Position numbers and translations under genes: made by a program
The notes under the pieces: model-generated
Seen by the model: the letters and a program-made list of their open reading frames with translations, nothing else
Databases searched by the model: none
Told to the model about the DNA's origin: nothing
DNA from: Ensifer sp. MPMI2T
GTDB taxonomy: Bacteria; Pseudomonadota; Alphaproteobacteria; Rhizobiales; Rhizobiaceae
Assembly (NCBI RefSeq): GCF_004827385.1
Contig: NZ_SRXN01000009.1
Coordinates: forward strand, 1 to 64,000
Length of the DNA stretch: 64,000 nucleotides
Direction: 5' to 3'
Shown: positions 54,102 through 62,492 of the stretch, piece by piece
Layout of the letters: each line of letters opens with the position of its first letter
Numbering within the stretch: the stretch's first letter is position 1

Positions 54102-54743
54102 ATGTTACAGGCGGGCATTATCCCGGTTACACATTTCGAGCAGAACTGTACGGTCCTGTTCGACAGTGAAACCAAGGAGGGCGTGGTCGTCGACCCGGGC
54201 GGTGACGTCGACATCATTCTTGAGACCATTCGTGAGAACGGCATCACCCTGAAAGCAATCTGGCTTACGCATGGCCATATCGATCATGCCGGCGGCGCCA
54301 AGGAATTGAAGGAGGTGCTGGGGCTGGAGATCATCGGTCCGCACAAGGACGACCAGCCCTTGCTCGAGCGATTGGAGAGCCAGGCGGAACGCTTCGGGTT
54401 GACGATGAAGGTGCAGAACGTCCTGCCGGACCGGTGGCTCGAAGACGGCGATACCGTCTCTTTCGGCGATCATATTTTCGAGGTGCTGCATTGCCCGGGA
54501 CATGCGCCGGGCCATGTGGTCTATTTCAACAGGGTGCAGAATTTCGCCCATGTCGGCGACGTGCTCTTTCACGGTTCGATCGGGCGCACCGACTTGCCCG
54601 GTGGCAATCATCAGCAACTGCTTGCCTCGATTCGCGACAAGATCCTGCCGCTTGGCGACCATGTCGGTTTCATCTGCGGCCACGGTCCGGGCGGGCAGAT
54701 CGGTGAGGAACGCCGCAGCAATCCCTATCTCAGAGGTCTCTGA
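54102..54743 (+). CDS. MBL fold metallo-hydrolase (YcbL/glyoxalase II-like)
   Basis: 213 residues from the ATG at 54102; frames opening earlier lack a Shine-Dalgarno. Metal motif THGHIDHAGG (HxHxDH), then PGHAPGHVVYF and GDVLFHGSIGRTDLPGG, with a last His in CGHGPGG. Type II glyoxalase branch like YcbL; hydrolyses thioesters such as S-lactoylglutathione in some members. Followed three bases later by a family 1 mosaic element. Confidence 0.9.
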   Translation: MLQAGIIPVTHFEQNCTVLFDSETKEGVVVDPGGDVDIILETIRENGITLKAIWLTHGHIDHAGGAKELKEVLGLEIIGPHKDDQPLLERLESQAERFGLTMKVQNVLPDRWLEDGDTVSFGDHIFEVLHCPGHAPGHVVYFNRVQNFAHVGDVLFHGSIGRTDLPGGNHQQLLASIRDKILPLGDHVGFICGHGPGGQIGEERRSNPYLRGL

Positions 54744-54745
54744 TA

Positions 54746-54851
54746 CTAAAGCGCGTCGCGTTTAATCGGACTCATGCGACGCGCTTTAGGTCGTAGCTTT
54801 TATACATGTGGTGGTCCCAAAACCGCTGCACACTTTTGGGCGACATGCATC
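54746..54851. repeat. Two-palindrome mosaic element, family 1
   Basis: CTAAAGCGCGTCGCG..GCGACGCGCTTTAG then a variant spacer and GGTCCCAAAACCGCTGCACA and CGACATGCAT. Directly abutted by a reversed family 2 element at 54853. Confidence 0.85.
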
Positions 54852-54852
54852 A

Positions 54853-54951
54853 GAGCGCCGCGCGTCCAATCGGACGTGCAAAGGCCGCTGTCGCACTTTG
54901 AATCGCTGCGTGACTTGGGTCCTTCAATCGATTCCGATTTGAGGAATCATG
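54853..54951. repeat. Mosaic element, family 2 (reversed)
   Basis: GCGCCGCGCGTC..GGACGTGCAAAGGCCGCTG, CGCACTTTGAATCGCTGCGTG and a degenerate ATTCCGATTTGAGGAAT end. Adjacent to a family 1 element, forming a compound of about 205 bases. Confidence 0.75.
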
Positions 54952-54965
54952 GTGTCCCTCAGAAT

Positions 54966-55005
54966 CAAAATGGCACACGCCTCGCATAAGGCGTGTGCCA
55001 TTTTT
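54966..55005 (-). terminator. Terminator of the BA14K gene
   Basis: AATGGCACACGCC pairs with GGCGTGTGCCATT across a TCGCATAA loop, with A- and T-runs on both sides. Serves the minus-strand BA14K gene, 18 bases past its stop; also able to end plus-strand reads. Confidence 0.9.
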
Positions 55006-55023
55006 CAGACTGTCGCGCTTCTA

Positions 55024-55437
55024 TCAGCCGGCGGTGCAGAAATGGCTGCGGCCGTCATAGCCCACGAAGGTGCCGCTGTCCGGATCGAACGAACGGTAGC
55101 GCTGCGAGCAATAGCGATACCAGGCCGGCGTCCAGGGTTCGAGACCATAGCTTTCGACAGCGACGCGGCGATAGACCGGGCGTGCCTCGTAAACCGGGCG
55201 GGGCCGGTAGACCGGGCGCGGCTCATAATATTCGGGTTCCGGATCCACATAGACCGGCTCGCTGTAGTAGCGCGGCTGCGAAGCGATCGCGCCACCGATG
55301 AGCGTGCCTGTGACCAGGCCCACGGCGCCCGCTGCCCATGCATCATCGTGATCTCCTGCTTGGGCGGTGCCGAAGGTCGGGAGAACCACGGTGGCTGCGG
55401 CAACCGAGAGAACAGCGGCTTTGATGAATTTGTTCAT
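55024..55437 (-). CDS. BA14K family protein
   Basis: 137 residues from the ATG at 55437. Signal peptide MNKFIKAAVLSVAAATVV ending at AQA, about residue 27. A Gly-rich hydrophobic segment (AAGAVGLVTGTLIGGAIA) precedes a proline/tyrosine repeat (EPEYYEPRPVYRPRPVYEA) and the BA14K core CSQRYRSFDPDSGTFVGYDG with two Cys. BA14K is an immunoreactive envelope protein of Brucella with lectin-like activity; here role unknown. Confidence 0.87.
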   Translation of the reverse strand: MNKFIKAAVLSVAAATVVLPTFGTAQAGDHDDAWAAGAVGLVTGTLIGGAIASQPRYYSEPVYVDPEPEYYEPRPVYRPRPVYEARPVYRRVAVESYGLEPWTPAWYRYCSQRYRSFDPDSGTFVGYDGRSHFCTAG

Positions 55438-55526
55438 GGGCTTCAATCCTATGCATTGGGCCGGAATCAGTTCCGGTTTTCATCATGGGCCGACTTTAGG
55501 GCGCCCAAACTGAACGTAGCCTGAAT

Positions 55527-55552
55527 GAAAAAACCCGGCAAATTTGCCGGGC
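55527..55552 (-). terminator. Terminator of the cold shock gene
   Basis: CCCGGCAAA (55534-55542) pairs with TTTGCCGGG (55543-55551); AAAAAA upstream supplies the U-run on the minus strand. Thirty-eight bases past the stop. Confidence 0.88.
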
Positions 55553-55588
55553 TCCAACTTAAACTTAAATGTGTCAGCAGAGGCCGTA

Positions 55589-55804
55589 TCAGCCGGCGAT
55601 CTGCAGGTTGACCGCCTTCGGGCCTTTGCCGCGGCGATCCGGTTCGGTATCGAAGCTTACCTTCTGATTTTCCGTAAGGCCGCTCAGGCCCGAAGCCTGC
55701 ACGGCAGAAATATGTACGAAGATGTCTGCACCACCGTTGTCCGGCTTGATGAAACCAAAACCTTTGTCGGTGTTGAAGAATTTTACGGTGCCAGTTTCGG
55801 CCAT
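55589..55804 (-). CDS. csp: Cold shock domain protein
   Basis: 71 residues, one cold shock domain. RNP1 KGFGFI and RNP2 DIFVHI are intact; the FNTDKGFGFIKPDNGGADIF motif is diagnostic. RNA chaperone. The upstream leader (55805 to about 55920) has inverted GCCCA..TGGGC stretches and may be a structured 5' region; not tested. Confidence 0.95.
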   Translation of the reverse strand: MAETGTVKFFNTDKGFGFIKPDNGGADIFVHISAVQASGLSGLTENQKVSFDTEPDRRGKGPKAVNLQIAG

Positions 55805-56585
55805 GCGTCAGGTCCTTTTCTCTCTACCCGCTTGACGGCGCGGGCAGCATTGCAGTTTTGCCCAAAATGGGCGTGGGGGCAGGCAGTTCTCGAAATTTGA
55901 GGAAAGGGTCCTGTTATCGCGACCAGCCATTAAGAAGGGAAAACAAGCCTCCCCCCCGGTCTGGCCGCCCGGAGTGGCTTGCGTCTCCGGCCCGCTTATA
56001 ATTCAAGATCTTCCCGTGTTCGCAGATTGCCCGAACACAGTAAGAGTGATGGGTTTATTTTGAATTGGCAAGCAAAACTTTTCTGACGAGGTATTGCCGC
56101 GTGTCATTGCTCAAAAACCGATCAGTTGCCATGCGGGCGCCGGATATTCTGAACGCATCGCAAGCTGTTGAAATCACAGCTTTTTGAACACAGTTGTGGC
56201 GGGACTGGACAATTTGCGTCATATTTTGTCGCTCTCGATCATGCTGCGACTCCCCGCAGTTTCGTTCGAAAAATCGCAAGCGCCTGATATGTCTCATGTT
56301 CCGCATGCGGCAAAGCCCTGACGTCAAACTTTGCAGAAAATCTACAAGGAATACCGCAAAGTTCGCGCCCGCGGCGCCCGGCTGTCTCATTCCGAAGCAA
56401 AATAGGCGCTATTGGACAGTAATAAGTAATACCGTAAGTTCAGCTTGCGCGCGGTACAGAAGATTCTTGTCTACTGCGTGATTCCTTAGATCGGAATCGA
56501 ATTAGGGACAAAATCGTGCAGAAATTCAAAGTGCTACAGTCACCGTTGCGCGTCTGATTGGACGCGGGGCTGTAGGTGAGTCGCA
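55805..56585. other. Long intergenic region between csp and the EamA transporter
   Basis: About 780 bases. It has a poly-C run at 55951-55957, AT-rich sequence around 56050-56300, and a family 2 mosaic element at 56476-56576. The longest frames (56055-56390 minus; 56194-56481 plus) have no recognised domain or good start and I do not call them. It could hold a small RNA or a decayed gene. Confidence 0.45.
56476..56576. repeat. Two-palindrome mosaic element, family 2
   Basis: CCTTAGATCGGAATCG with a weak partner, then CGTGCAGAAATTCAAAGTGC, CTACAG..CTGTAG enclosing GCGCGTCTGATTGGACGCG. Lies nine bases past the EamA stop. Confidence 0.8.
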
Positions 56586-57485
56586 TCAAGCGGCTGCTTC
56601 CGCCTCCTGGCGCCTTTTCGCCATTTCCGGAATGAGTTCGACCGCCAGCATCGCCACAAAAATGACTGCACAGCCGAGATAGCCGATCGGTGTTATGACT
56701 TCCCCAAGCAGCAGCACGCCGAAAAGGGCCGCGAACAGAGCCTCGCTCGACAGGAAGATCGCCGCCTGTGGCGCCGTCGTGTAGCGCTGGCCGACGACCT
56801 GGCAGATGAAGGCGACGCCACTCGAAAACACGCCGGCGTAAAGGATCTGGGGCAGGGCGTTCTCGATCACCTCAACGCTTAAGGGTTCGGTGAAGGCCGC
56901 GAACAGGCAACCAAGCACGGCACAGACGCCGAATTGCACCATCGACAGCAGCATCGGACGACCCGTATCGGGGGCAAAGATGCCGACGAGTAGCATCTGG
57001 ATTGCCCAGAAGAGTGCGCAGACGATCGTCAGAAGATCTCCGCCGGTCAGGCTCGAAAGTGCCCCACCGCTCAGGAGGAAGATGCCGAAGGAGGCAAGCA
57101 GGGCGCCCGGCCAGATAACCCAATGCGGCTTGCGGCGCAGGAAGACGACGGTCAATATCGGTACGAAGACGACGTAGAGCCCGGTCAGGAAGCCGGAATT
57201 GGTGACGCTGGTGGTCAGAAGTCCGAACTGCTGCGTCACCGCGCCGCCGAAGAGCGCCAGGCCGATGAAAATGAAGTTGCGAATCGATTTTTGCGGAAGC
57301 GGCGTCTTGGCGAGCCTTCCTTCGATGACGGCCAGCGGCAGCGCGACGATCGTCGCGATCGCGAAACGCAGGCTAATGAACCACAGCGGGCCGATTGCCT
57401 CCATCGCCGTCGATTGAGCGACAAAGCCGGCGCCCCAGATCGCCCCGGAAAACAGCAGGAAAAGATTGGCCTGGAGGCGCGTCAC
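56586..57485 (-). CDS. EamA/DMT family transporter
   Basis: 299 residues from a GTG with GGGAG upstream. Ten hydrophobic helices arranged as two EamA repeats (about 5-140 and 150-285). Drug/metabolite transporter superfamily exporter; substrate unknown. Ends GQRYTTAPQAAIFLSSEALF, a typical helix 9 pattern. The C-terminal tail is basic. Confidence 0.9.
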   Translation of the reverse strand: MTRLQANLFLLFSGAIWGAGFVAQSTAMEAIGPLWFISLRFAIATIVALPLAVIEGRLAKTPLPQKSIRNFIFIGLALFGGAVTQQFGLLTTSVTNSGFLTGLYVVFVPILTVVFLRRKPHWVIWPGALLASFGIFLLSGGALSSLTGGDLLTIVCALFWAIQMLLVGIFAPDTGRPMLLSMVQFGVCAVLGCLFAAFTEPLSVEVIENALPQILYAGVFSSGVAFICQVVGQRYTTAPQAAIFLSSEALFAALFGVLLLGEVITPIGYLGCAVIFVAMLAVELIPEMAKRRQEAEAAA

Positions 57486-57719
57486 GGCTGTGCTCCCGGA
57501 TCATGACGGATTTGGATCGAGGCAATCCAAAGCCATGGCGCTCCGGTGATTGCAAAGCCGCTCTATCAGTTGCGTTTTTGCCGGGCAAGCCTCATCCTCC
57601 GCCATCCTTGATGGGGAAGACCGACGATATGACGATGGCTATCGACGAAACGACTCCCGCTGCCAAGAGGAAGGCAGTGTCCTGTGATCGTTCCCACGGC
57701 CAGCACCTAGCGTGACCCG

Positions 57720-58157
57720 ATGAGCGACACCGGCTATTCCGGAACGCCACTGACCAAAAAGCTTGGTCTGCGCGACGGGCAGGCCGCCCTGCTTTTAGCC
57801 GTTCCGGCCGACCTTCCTGCAATTGCTGCCTTTGCCGGTTTCGCACTGGTCGACACGTCGATCGGTCGGACCGTCTCGCGCCGCTATGACTACATCCATA
57901 TCTTCGAAACCGACCGGACCGCGCTCGAAAGCCGGACCGAAGCCCTCGCGGCCTGCCTGAGGGCGGATGGAATGTTGTGGGTCTCGTGGCCGAAACGGGC
58001 CCCGGGCGTTGCAACGACCCTGACCGAGAATGCCTTGCGCGAGATATTTCTGCCGCTCGATCTCGTCGATGTGAAGGTCTGCGCCATCGATCCGGTCTGG
58101 TCGGGGCTCAAATTCATGTTTCGCAAGGAGGTGCGGGCATCGCTTCGCACGGGTTGA
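57720..58157 (+). CDS. DUF3052 domain-containing protein
   Basis: 145 residues. The family marker is YSGTPLTKKLGLRDGQAALLL at the N-terminus, followed by DYIHIFETDRTALE and MLWVSWPKRAPGVATTLTEN, then DVKVCAIDPVWSGLKFMFRK. Function unknown. Divergent from the EamA gene and convergent with the sugar dehydrogenase. Confidence 0.88.
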   Translation: MSDTGYSGTPLTKKLGLRDGQAALLLAVPADLPAIAAFAGFALVDTSIGRTVSRRYDYIHIFETDRTALESRTEALAACLRADGMLWVSWPKRAPGVATTLTENALREIFLPLDLVDVKVCAIDPVWSGLKFMFRKEVRASLRTG

Positions 58158-58218
58158 AACGACGCAATTCCGGACGGAAAACCGTCACGCATCTTTCTTG
58201 GAGTTGCCCCGAACGCCG

Positions 58219-59409
58219 TTACTGCGTGGGAGCCTTGGAGACCCGGAGAACGGCGCCATTCTCTTCGTCAGTTACCATCAGCAGCGCGCCGTCCGGCGCC
58301 ACGATCACGTCCCGAATGCGGCCGAATTCGCCGTCGAACAGTCGTTCCTCGGAGGTGATCGCGCCGTTTTCGTCTCGCTCCAGGCGAGCGAGCAACTGAT
58401 ATTTCAGCGCCGCGACCAGAAGGTCGCCGTCCCATTCCGGAAACATGCTGCCGCGGTAAACAGCGAGCGCCGCCGGGGCGATCGACGGATCCCAATAGTA
58501 GAGTGGCTGTTCAAAGCCCTCCTTGGCCGTGCCTTCGCCGATTTCTGCGCCTGAGTAGTCCTTGCCGTAGGTGATCACCGGCCAGCCGTAGTTTTTGCCA
58601 GGCTGCGGGTTGTTCACTTCATCACCGCCGCGCGCGCCATGTTCGACGGTCAAGAGCTTGCCGTCGCCCTGGTCGAAGGTGATGCCTTGTGGATTGCGGT
58701 GTCCTTTCGACCAGATCTCGGCCCGACCTCCGGTGCCGCCGCGATAGGGGTTGGACGCCGGAATGCTGCCGTCGGGATTGATGTGCAGAATGGCGCCGGC
58801 ATGGTCGCGCGGGTCCTGGGCGCGGTCACGTTGTCCACGATCACCAATGCCGAAGAACAGGCTGCCGTCCTTGTCGATGGCGATGCGCGAACCGAAGTGC
58901 TGGCTCCCGCCGGTGAACTTGCTCATCCGAAACAGTTCCTTCACGTCGGTCAAGCGCCGTTGGTCGTCGGAGAGAGCCGCTCGAACAAGCACCGTGCCAT
59001 AGCCGTCGCCGTCACTGGCGGAATAGGTCAGATAAAGCACGCGGTTGGTGGCGAATTGCGGATCGAGGGCAACATCGAGCAATCCGCCTTGGCCGCGAGC
59101 GGCCACATCAGGCACGCCTTCGATCGGCGCGGACAGTTCGCCATCGCGCAGGATGCGTACCCGTCCCGGGCGCTCGGTGATGACGAGGCCGCCGTCCGGC
59201 AGCACCTCGACGGCCCAGGGATGGCGGAGCCCGGTCGCGAGCGTTTCGACAAGGACCGTGCCAGTCTGGGTTGAAAATTCCTGCGCCTGCTGTGCGGTCG
59301 CCGCCTGCGGGGCGAGCACGCAGATAAAACCAGAAAACAGAGGGGCCGCAGACCGCTCCCATAGGGTCGGGGTGTTCGTCAAACCTGCCCTTAAGAGCGA
59401 GCGCCGCAT
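58219..59409 (-). CDS. PQQ-dependent aldose sugar dehydrogenase-like protein
   Basis: 396 residues from the ATG at 59409; the frame to 59706 is open but unconserved. Signal peptide to about residue 39 (ICVLAPQAATA). Beta-propeller of the soluble glucose/sorbosone dehydrogenase family with LRHPWAVEVLPDGGLVITER, GHRNPQGITFDQ and TVEHGARGGDEVNNPQPGKN. Members oxidise aldoses using PQQ in the periplasm. No PQQ synthesis genes here, so cofactor would be supplied elsewhere. Confidence 0.88.
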   Translation of the reverse strand: MRRSLLRAGLTNTPTLWERSAAPLFSGFICVLAPQAATAQQAQEFSTQTGTVLVETLATGLRHPWAVEVLPDGGLVITERPGRVRILRDGELSAPIEGVPDVAARGQGGLLDVALDPQFATNRVLYLTYSASDGDGYGTVLVRAALSDDQRRLTDVKELFRMSKFTGGSQHFGSRIAIDKDGSLFFGIGDRGQRDRAQDPRDHAGAILHINPDGSIPASNPYRGGTGGRAEIWSKGHRNPQGITFDQGDGKLLTVEHGARGGDEVNNPQPGKNYGWPVITYGKDYSGAEIGEGTAKEGFEQPLYYWDPSIAPAALAVYRGSMFPEWDGDLLVAALKYQLLARLERDENGAITSEERLFDGEFGRIRDVIVAPDGALLMVTDEENGAVLRVSKAPTQ

Positions 59410-59491
59410 GGCATTCTCCGGATTGCGTCTTCGGAGAGGTAAGCTGGAGCGCAGGCGCGAGCCTTTCAAGTCAAATCGGATCAAAACGGCT

Positions 59492-60160
59492 TTATCGGGA
59501 GATCGAGCCGGTGGTGAGGGGAACCGCGCGTTGCTCGCCGACGAGTTCGGCATTGACGATGTAGCGCATAGGCCCCCGTTCGATGGCGTCGAAAGGCCAG
59601 CAGGTGGCGAGTGCAAGGTTGTGTCCGCTGGCCGACGCGTTGATACCGCTTTCGTCCCAACGGGCGACACGGCCTTCGCCGGCCCGGAAAATGAAGCGGC
59701 GGCCATCCTTGCGCGTCAGCAGCAGGAGGTCACCGGGGTTCACGTCCTTCAGCCAGCGGAAATGCGTGTCGCGATGGGCGGCGATCACGGATGTTCCTTC
59801 ATCGCCCGGGAGCGGCGTATTGGCGAGCCAGGCCGGGCCAAAGGCAAGAGCCTCGCCGCTTGCTCCGGCAAGCACGATCGCGGAGCGGTTGATGCGTGGT
59901 GCGGAGATTTCCGCCGCCGTCTCGAAATCCGCCCAGGGCCAGGGCTTGCCGTCGGCGTTACCGCGAAGCTGCTCCTCGAAACTCTTTCGCAACAGCACCT
60001 GCGAAAGCTCGGCCTTGGCCTTCATGTAGAAGCCCTTGCCGATCAGCAGCAGACCGGCAAGGGCAATGAGCGCGATGATCGCCACCACGATCGTTTCGAT
60101 TGCCGACAGTCTGGCAAGGAAGCCGCCACGCTGGCCGGACAGATCATCGTGATCAGTCAT
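59492..60160 (-). CDS. Class GN sortase
   Basis: 222 residues from the ATG at 60160. One N-terminal helix (about 21-41). Catalytic His129 in VIAAHRDTHF, Cys187 in LALATCWPF and Arg199 in GPMRYIV: a full sortase triad with the family's TLATC-like LATC. Sortases covalently transfer proteins with C-terminal sorting motifs. Start overlaps the stop of the substrate gene by eight bases, so the pair is one unit. Rare in Gram-negative bacteria; the acceptor is unknown. Confidence 0.92.
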   Translation of the reverse strand: MTDHDDLSGQRGGFLARLSAIETIVVAIIALIALAGLLLIGKGFYMKAKAELSQVLLRKSFEEQLRGNADGKPWPWADFETAAEISAPRINRSAIVLAGASGEALAFGPAWLANTPLPGDEGTSVIAAHRDTHFRWLKDVNPGDLLLLTRKDGRRFIFRAGEGRVARWDESGINASASGHNLALATCWPFDAIERGPMRYIVNAELVGEQRAVPLTTGSISR

Positions 60161-62492
60161 GGCGGTGAACCCTTGCGACGATGAAGGCGGCGATCTGCTG
60201 CCGCCAGAGAGCGAAGGTCGTGCCGGCCAGGAGCGCAATGGCAAGCAGCATCAGGCCGATCAGAATCTGTCTGTCAGCCTCGGTTGCCGTCTGCGGCAGG
60301 TTCACCTGACTGTTCGCCTCGGCGATCAGGCTTGCGGCACGCGCCGTCGGTGCCGCCGCCATGCGGTCTGCGACGAGCATGGCGCGTTCGCTCCGGTTTC
60401 CCGCCGCCGCTTCCCGTTCATCGATCTTACCGGGGGTGGCCGGGTCCTCGCCAAAAACCTTGCCGAAATCCCATCCTTCCGGAAGGTTCAATGGCACCTT
60501 GGCGCCGGCGAGCGGTTCTCCGGCCGGGCGGGAAGCGGTGACGTCGACTGCCACAAGGCTGGTGACACGCGACACGAGATGATGCGCCAGCGCGACGGTC
60601 TCGATCTGCCGGTCGAGTTCGGCCGGGTCTGCAATGGCGGCGGCGCTCGCTTCGAGGTCATCGATCTTGCGTCGCGCCCAGAGCTTCGCGATACCTTCGC
60701 CGGCCGCCGCCTTGGCGATGTCCATTTCGACCCGCCAGGGTTGATCGCCCGCCTTGCCGACGATCCTGAGCTTGCCTTCCGGCGCGGTACCGGCAAGCTC
60801 CGCGGTCAGCACCACCGGTTCGCCACGGTAAAGGTCGGGCATCGGGTCGGGGGTAATATTCGCGGCCGCAACGCCGTCAAATGCGGCCGAAATTTCGGTC
60901 ATGACCGGGCTTTCGAGTTTCTCGAAAAGCTCACCCATGCGGGTGGCGACCTCTCTCTCGGAGCCGATCAGGGTGAAGGTGCCGCGGCCATATTCGGCGG
61001 CCTTGGTCATGAAATGGCTGTTGGGAGCGGAACCGATACCGACGGTAAAGACGCGGGCATGGCCGCGATTGTTGCGGATTTCGTCAAAAAGCTGGCTCTC
61101 GTTGCCGATCGCCCCGTCGGTAAGAAAAATCACCTGGCGCAAGGCGCCGGGTTCCACCGGCCCCTGGGTGCGGAGCGCCGCCTCGAGTGCGGGCAACATT
61201 TCGGTGCCGCCATCGGCCGTGAGAGCGTGCACGAAAGCGATGGCATCCTCGCGCTTGTCGGGCGTGGCGGCAACGAGTTCGGGAAAATGCACGGTCATCG
61301 TGTCGTCGAAGCGGATGACGTTGAAGCGGTCATCGTCGTCCAGTCGCGAAATCGCCAGCGCGAGGCTCTCTTTGGCCTGTTCCATTGACGGGCCGGCCAT
61401 GGAGCCGGAATTGTCGATGACGAAAACAACCTCGCGCCTAACCGCCTTGCCGGCCTCGACGGCGGACGGCGGCGTCACGAAGGCAAGCAGATAGGTTTTG
61501 CCACCCGCGGTCTCGCGGAAGAGACCGGCGTAGGGGCTCTTGCCCTCGATCGCCTTCCAGCTCAGTTCGAAATCCTTGTCGGCCGGAACGCTGCCGTGTT
61601 TCAGCGTGATCCGGCGGCTGAGTTCGTCGAGTGATGCGGTTTCGATCCCGTGATAGGGGGAGGTTACACTTGCGATCGGAAAACCGGCCTTGAGGTTGAC
61701 CGTGAGGGTTACCGGATTGACCTTGGCGTTTTCCTTCGGATCGAGTACCGGCGCCTCGATCTTCTCCCGATCCGGAACCGGCTCGCTCGCGGCATAGCCG
61801 CTGCGGCCGTCGATATCGACCATGTTGACGATCGGCTGCGGATTGTAACGAGGTGCGACGACCATCGGGAAGCGGAAGGAAAAGACCCCGTTGGATTGGC
61901 GAACGCCGCTCTGATACTCGATCTGCACCACGATGGTTTCGCCTGGGCCGATATTGGCGACCTGGTTGGTGAAGATGTTCGGCCGCTGCTGCTCGAGGAG
62001 CGCGGCCTTTTTGCCCTCGGCCTTCGCCTGTTCGTAGATTTCCTTAGCCTCGGCGCGGGGCTTGATCTTTCCCTCTATGAAGCGATCGCCGATCTGCATC
62101 TTCAGCATATCGACGGCGGAGTCCTCCGGGAGCGGAAAGACGTAGGTGCCCTCGACCCATCCCTTGCTCGGGTTTTCGAAGCGCTGGGTGACACGGGTCC
62201 GCATTATGGGACCGTTGACGTTTATCTCGACGTCGGTTGCCAGCCGCGGTGCCTCGACGAAATAGCCGGGTTCCCTGGAAGGAAAGAGTAACGCGCCGGT
62301 CGCCATGTCGTTCGGGCGCACGTATCCCGCCAGCCGCTGCGCTGTGGGTTCGGCCGCTTGAGCCGAAGCCTGCGCCAACAGGCCGAGGATCATCACAATG
62401 CAGGCTGCAAGTGCGGCGAGCGCCAGATAAAAGCCCCAACGCGCCTCGTTGCGCCGGGTGCGCGCAGCGGCGATTTCGTCGTCGAGAAACAT
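60153..62492 (-). CDS. Sortase target protein with VIT and vWA domains
   Basis: 779 residues from the ATG at 62492. Long basic head, then one helix or signal (about 22-48). VIT domain about 60-190 (VTQRFENPSKGWVEGTYVFP, IYEQAKAEGKKAALLEQQRP), vWA about 350-520 with an intact MIDAS FVIDNSGSMAG (Asp near 360), and a C-terminal sorting signal: LPQTATE at about 732, hydrophobic helix, Arg/His tail. The gene for its sortase follows with overlap. Likely displayed or anchored in the envelope, perhaps binding a partner through the MIDAS metal. Confidence 0.92.
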   Translation of the reverse strand: MFLDDEIAAARTRRNEARWGFYLALAALAACIVMILGLLAQASAQAAEPTAQRLAGYVRPNDMATGALLFPSREPGYFVEAPRLATDVEINVNGPIMRTRVTQRFENPSKGWVEGTYVFPLPEDSAVDMLKMQIGDRFIEGKIKPRAEAKEIYEQAKAEGKKAALLEQQRPNIFTNQVANIGPGETIVVQIEYQSGVRQSNGVFSFRFPMVVAPRYNPQPIVNMVDIDGRSGYAASEPVPDREKIEAPVLDPKENAKVNPVTLTVNLKAGFPIASVTSPYHGIETASLDELSRRITLKHGSVPADKDFELSWKAIEGKSPYAGLFRETAGGKTYLLAFVTPPSAVEAGKAVRREVVFVIDNSGSMAGPSMEQAKESLALAISRLDDDDRFNVIRFDDTMTVHFPELVAATPDKREDAIAFVHALTADGGTEMLPALEAALRTQGPVEPGALRQVIFLTDGAIGNESQLFDEIRNNRGHARVFTVGIGSAPNSHFMTKAAEYGRGTFTLIGSEREVATRMGELFEKLESPVMTEISAAFDGVAAANITPDPMPDLYRGEPVVLTAELAGTAPEGKLRIVGKAGDQPWRVEMDIAKAAAGEGIAKLWARRKIDDLEASAAAIADPAELDRQIETVALAHHLVSRVTSLVAVDVTASRPAGEPLAGAKVPLNLPEGWDFGKVFGEDPATPGKIDEREAAAGNRSERAMLVADRMAAAPTARAASLIAEANSQVNLPQTATEADRQILIGLMLLAIALLAGTTFALWRQQIAAFIVARVHRHD

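Noticed and set aside
56055..56390. 111-codon minus-strand frame and the opposing frame 56194-56481
   Set aside because: No recognisable domain, poor starts, and unlike the codon pattern of neighbouring genes; kept as an unexplained region instead.
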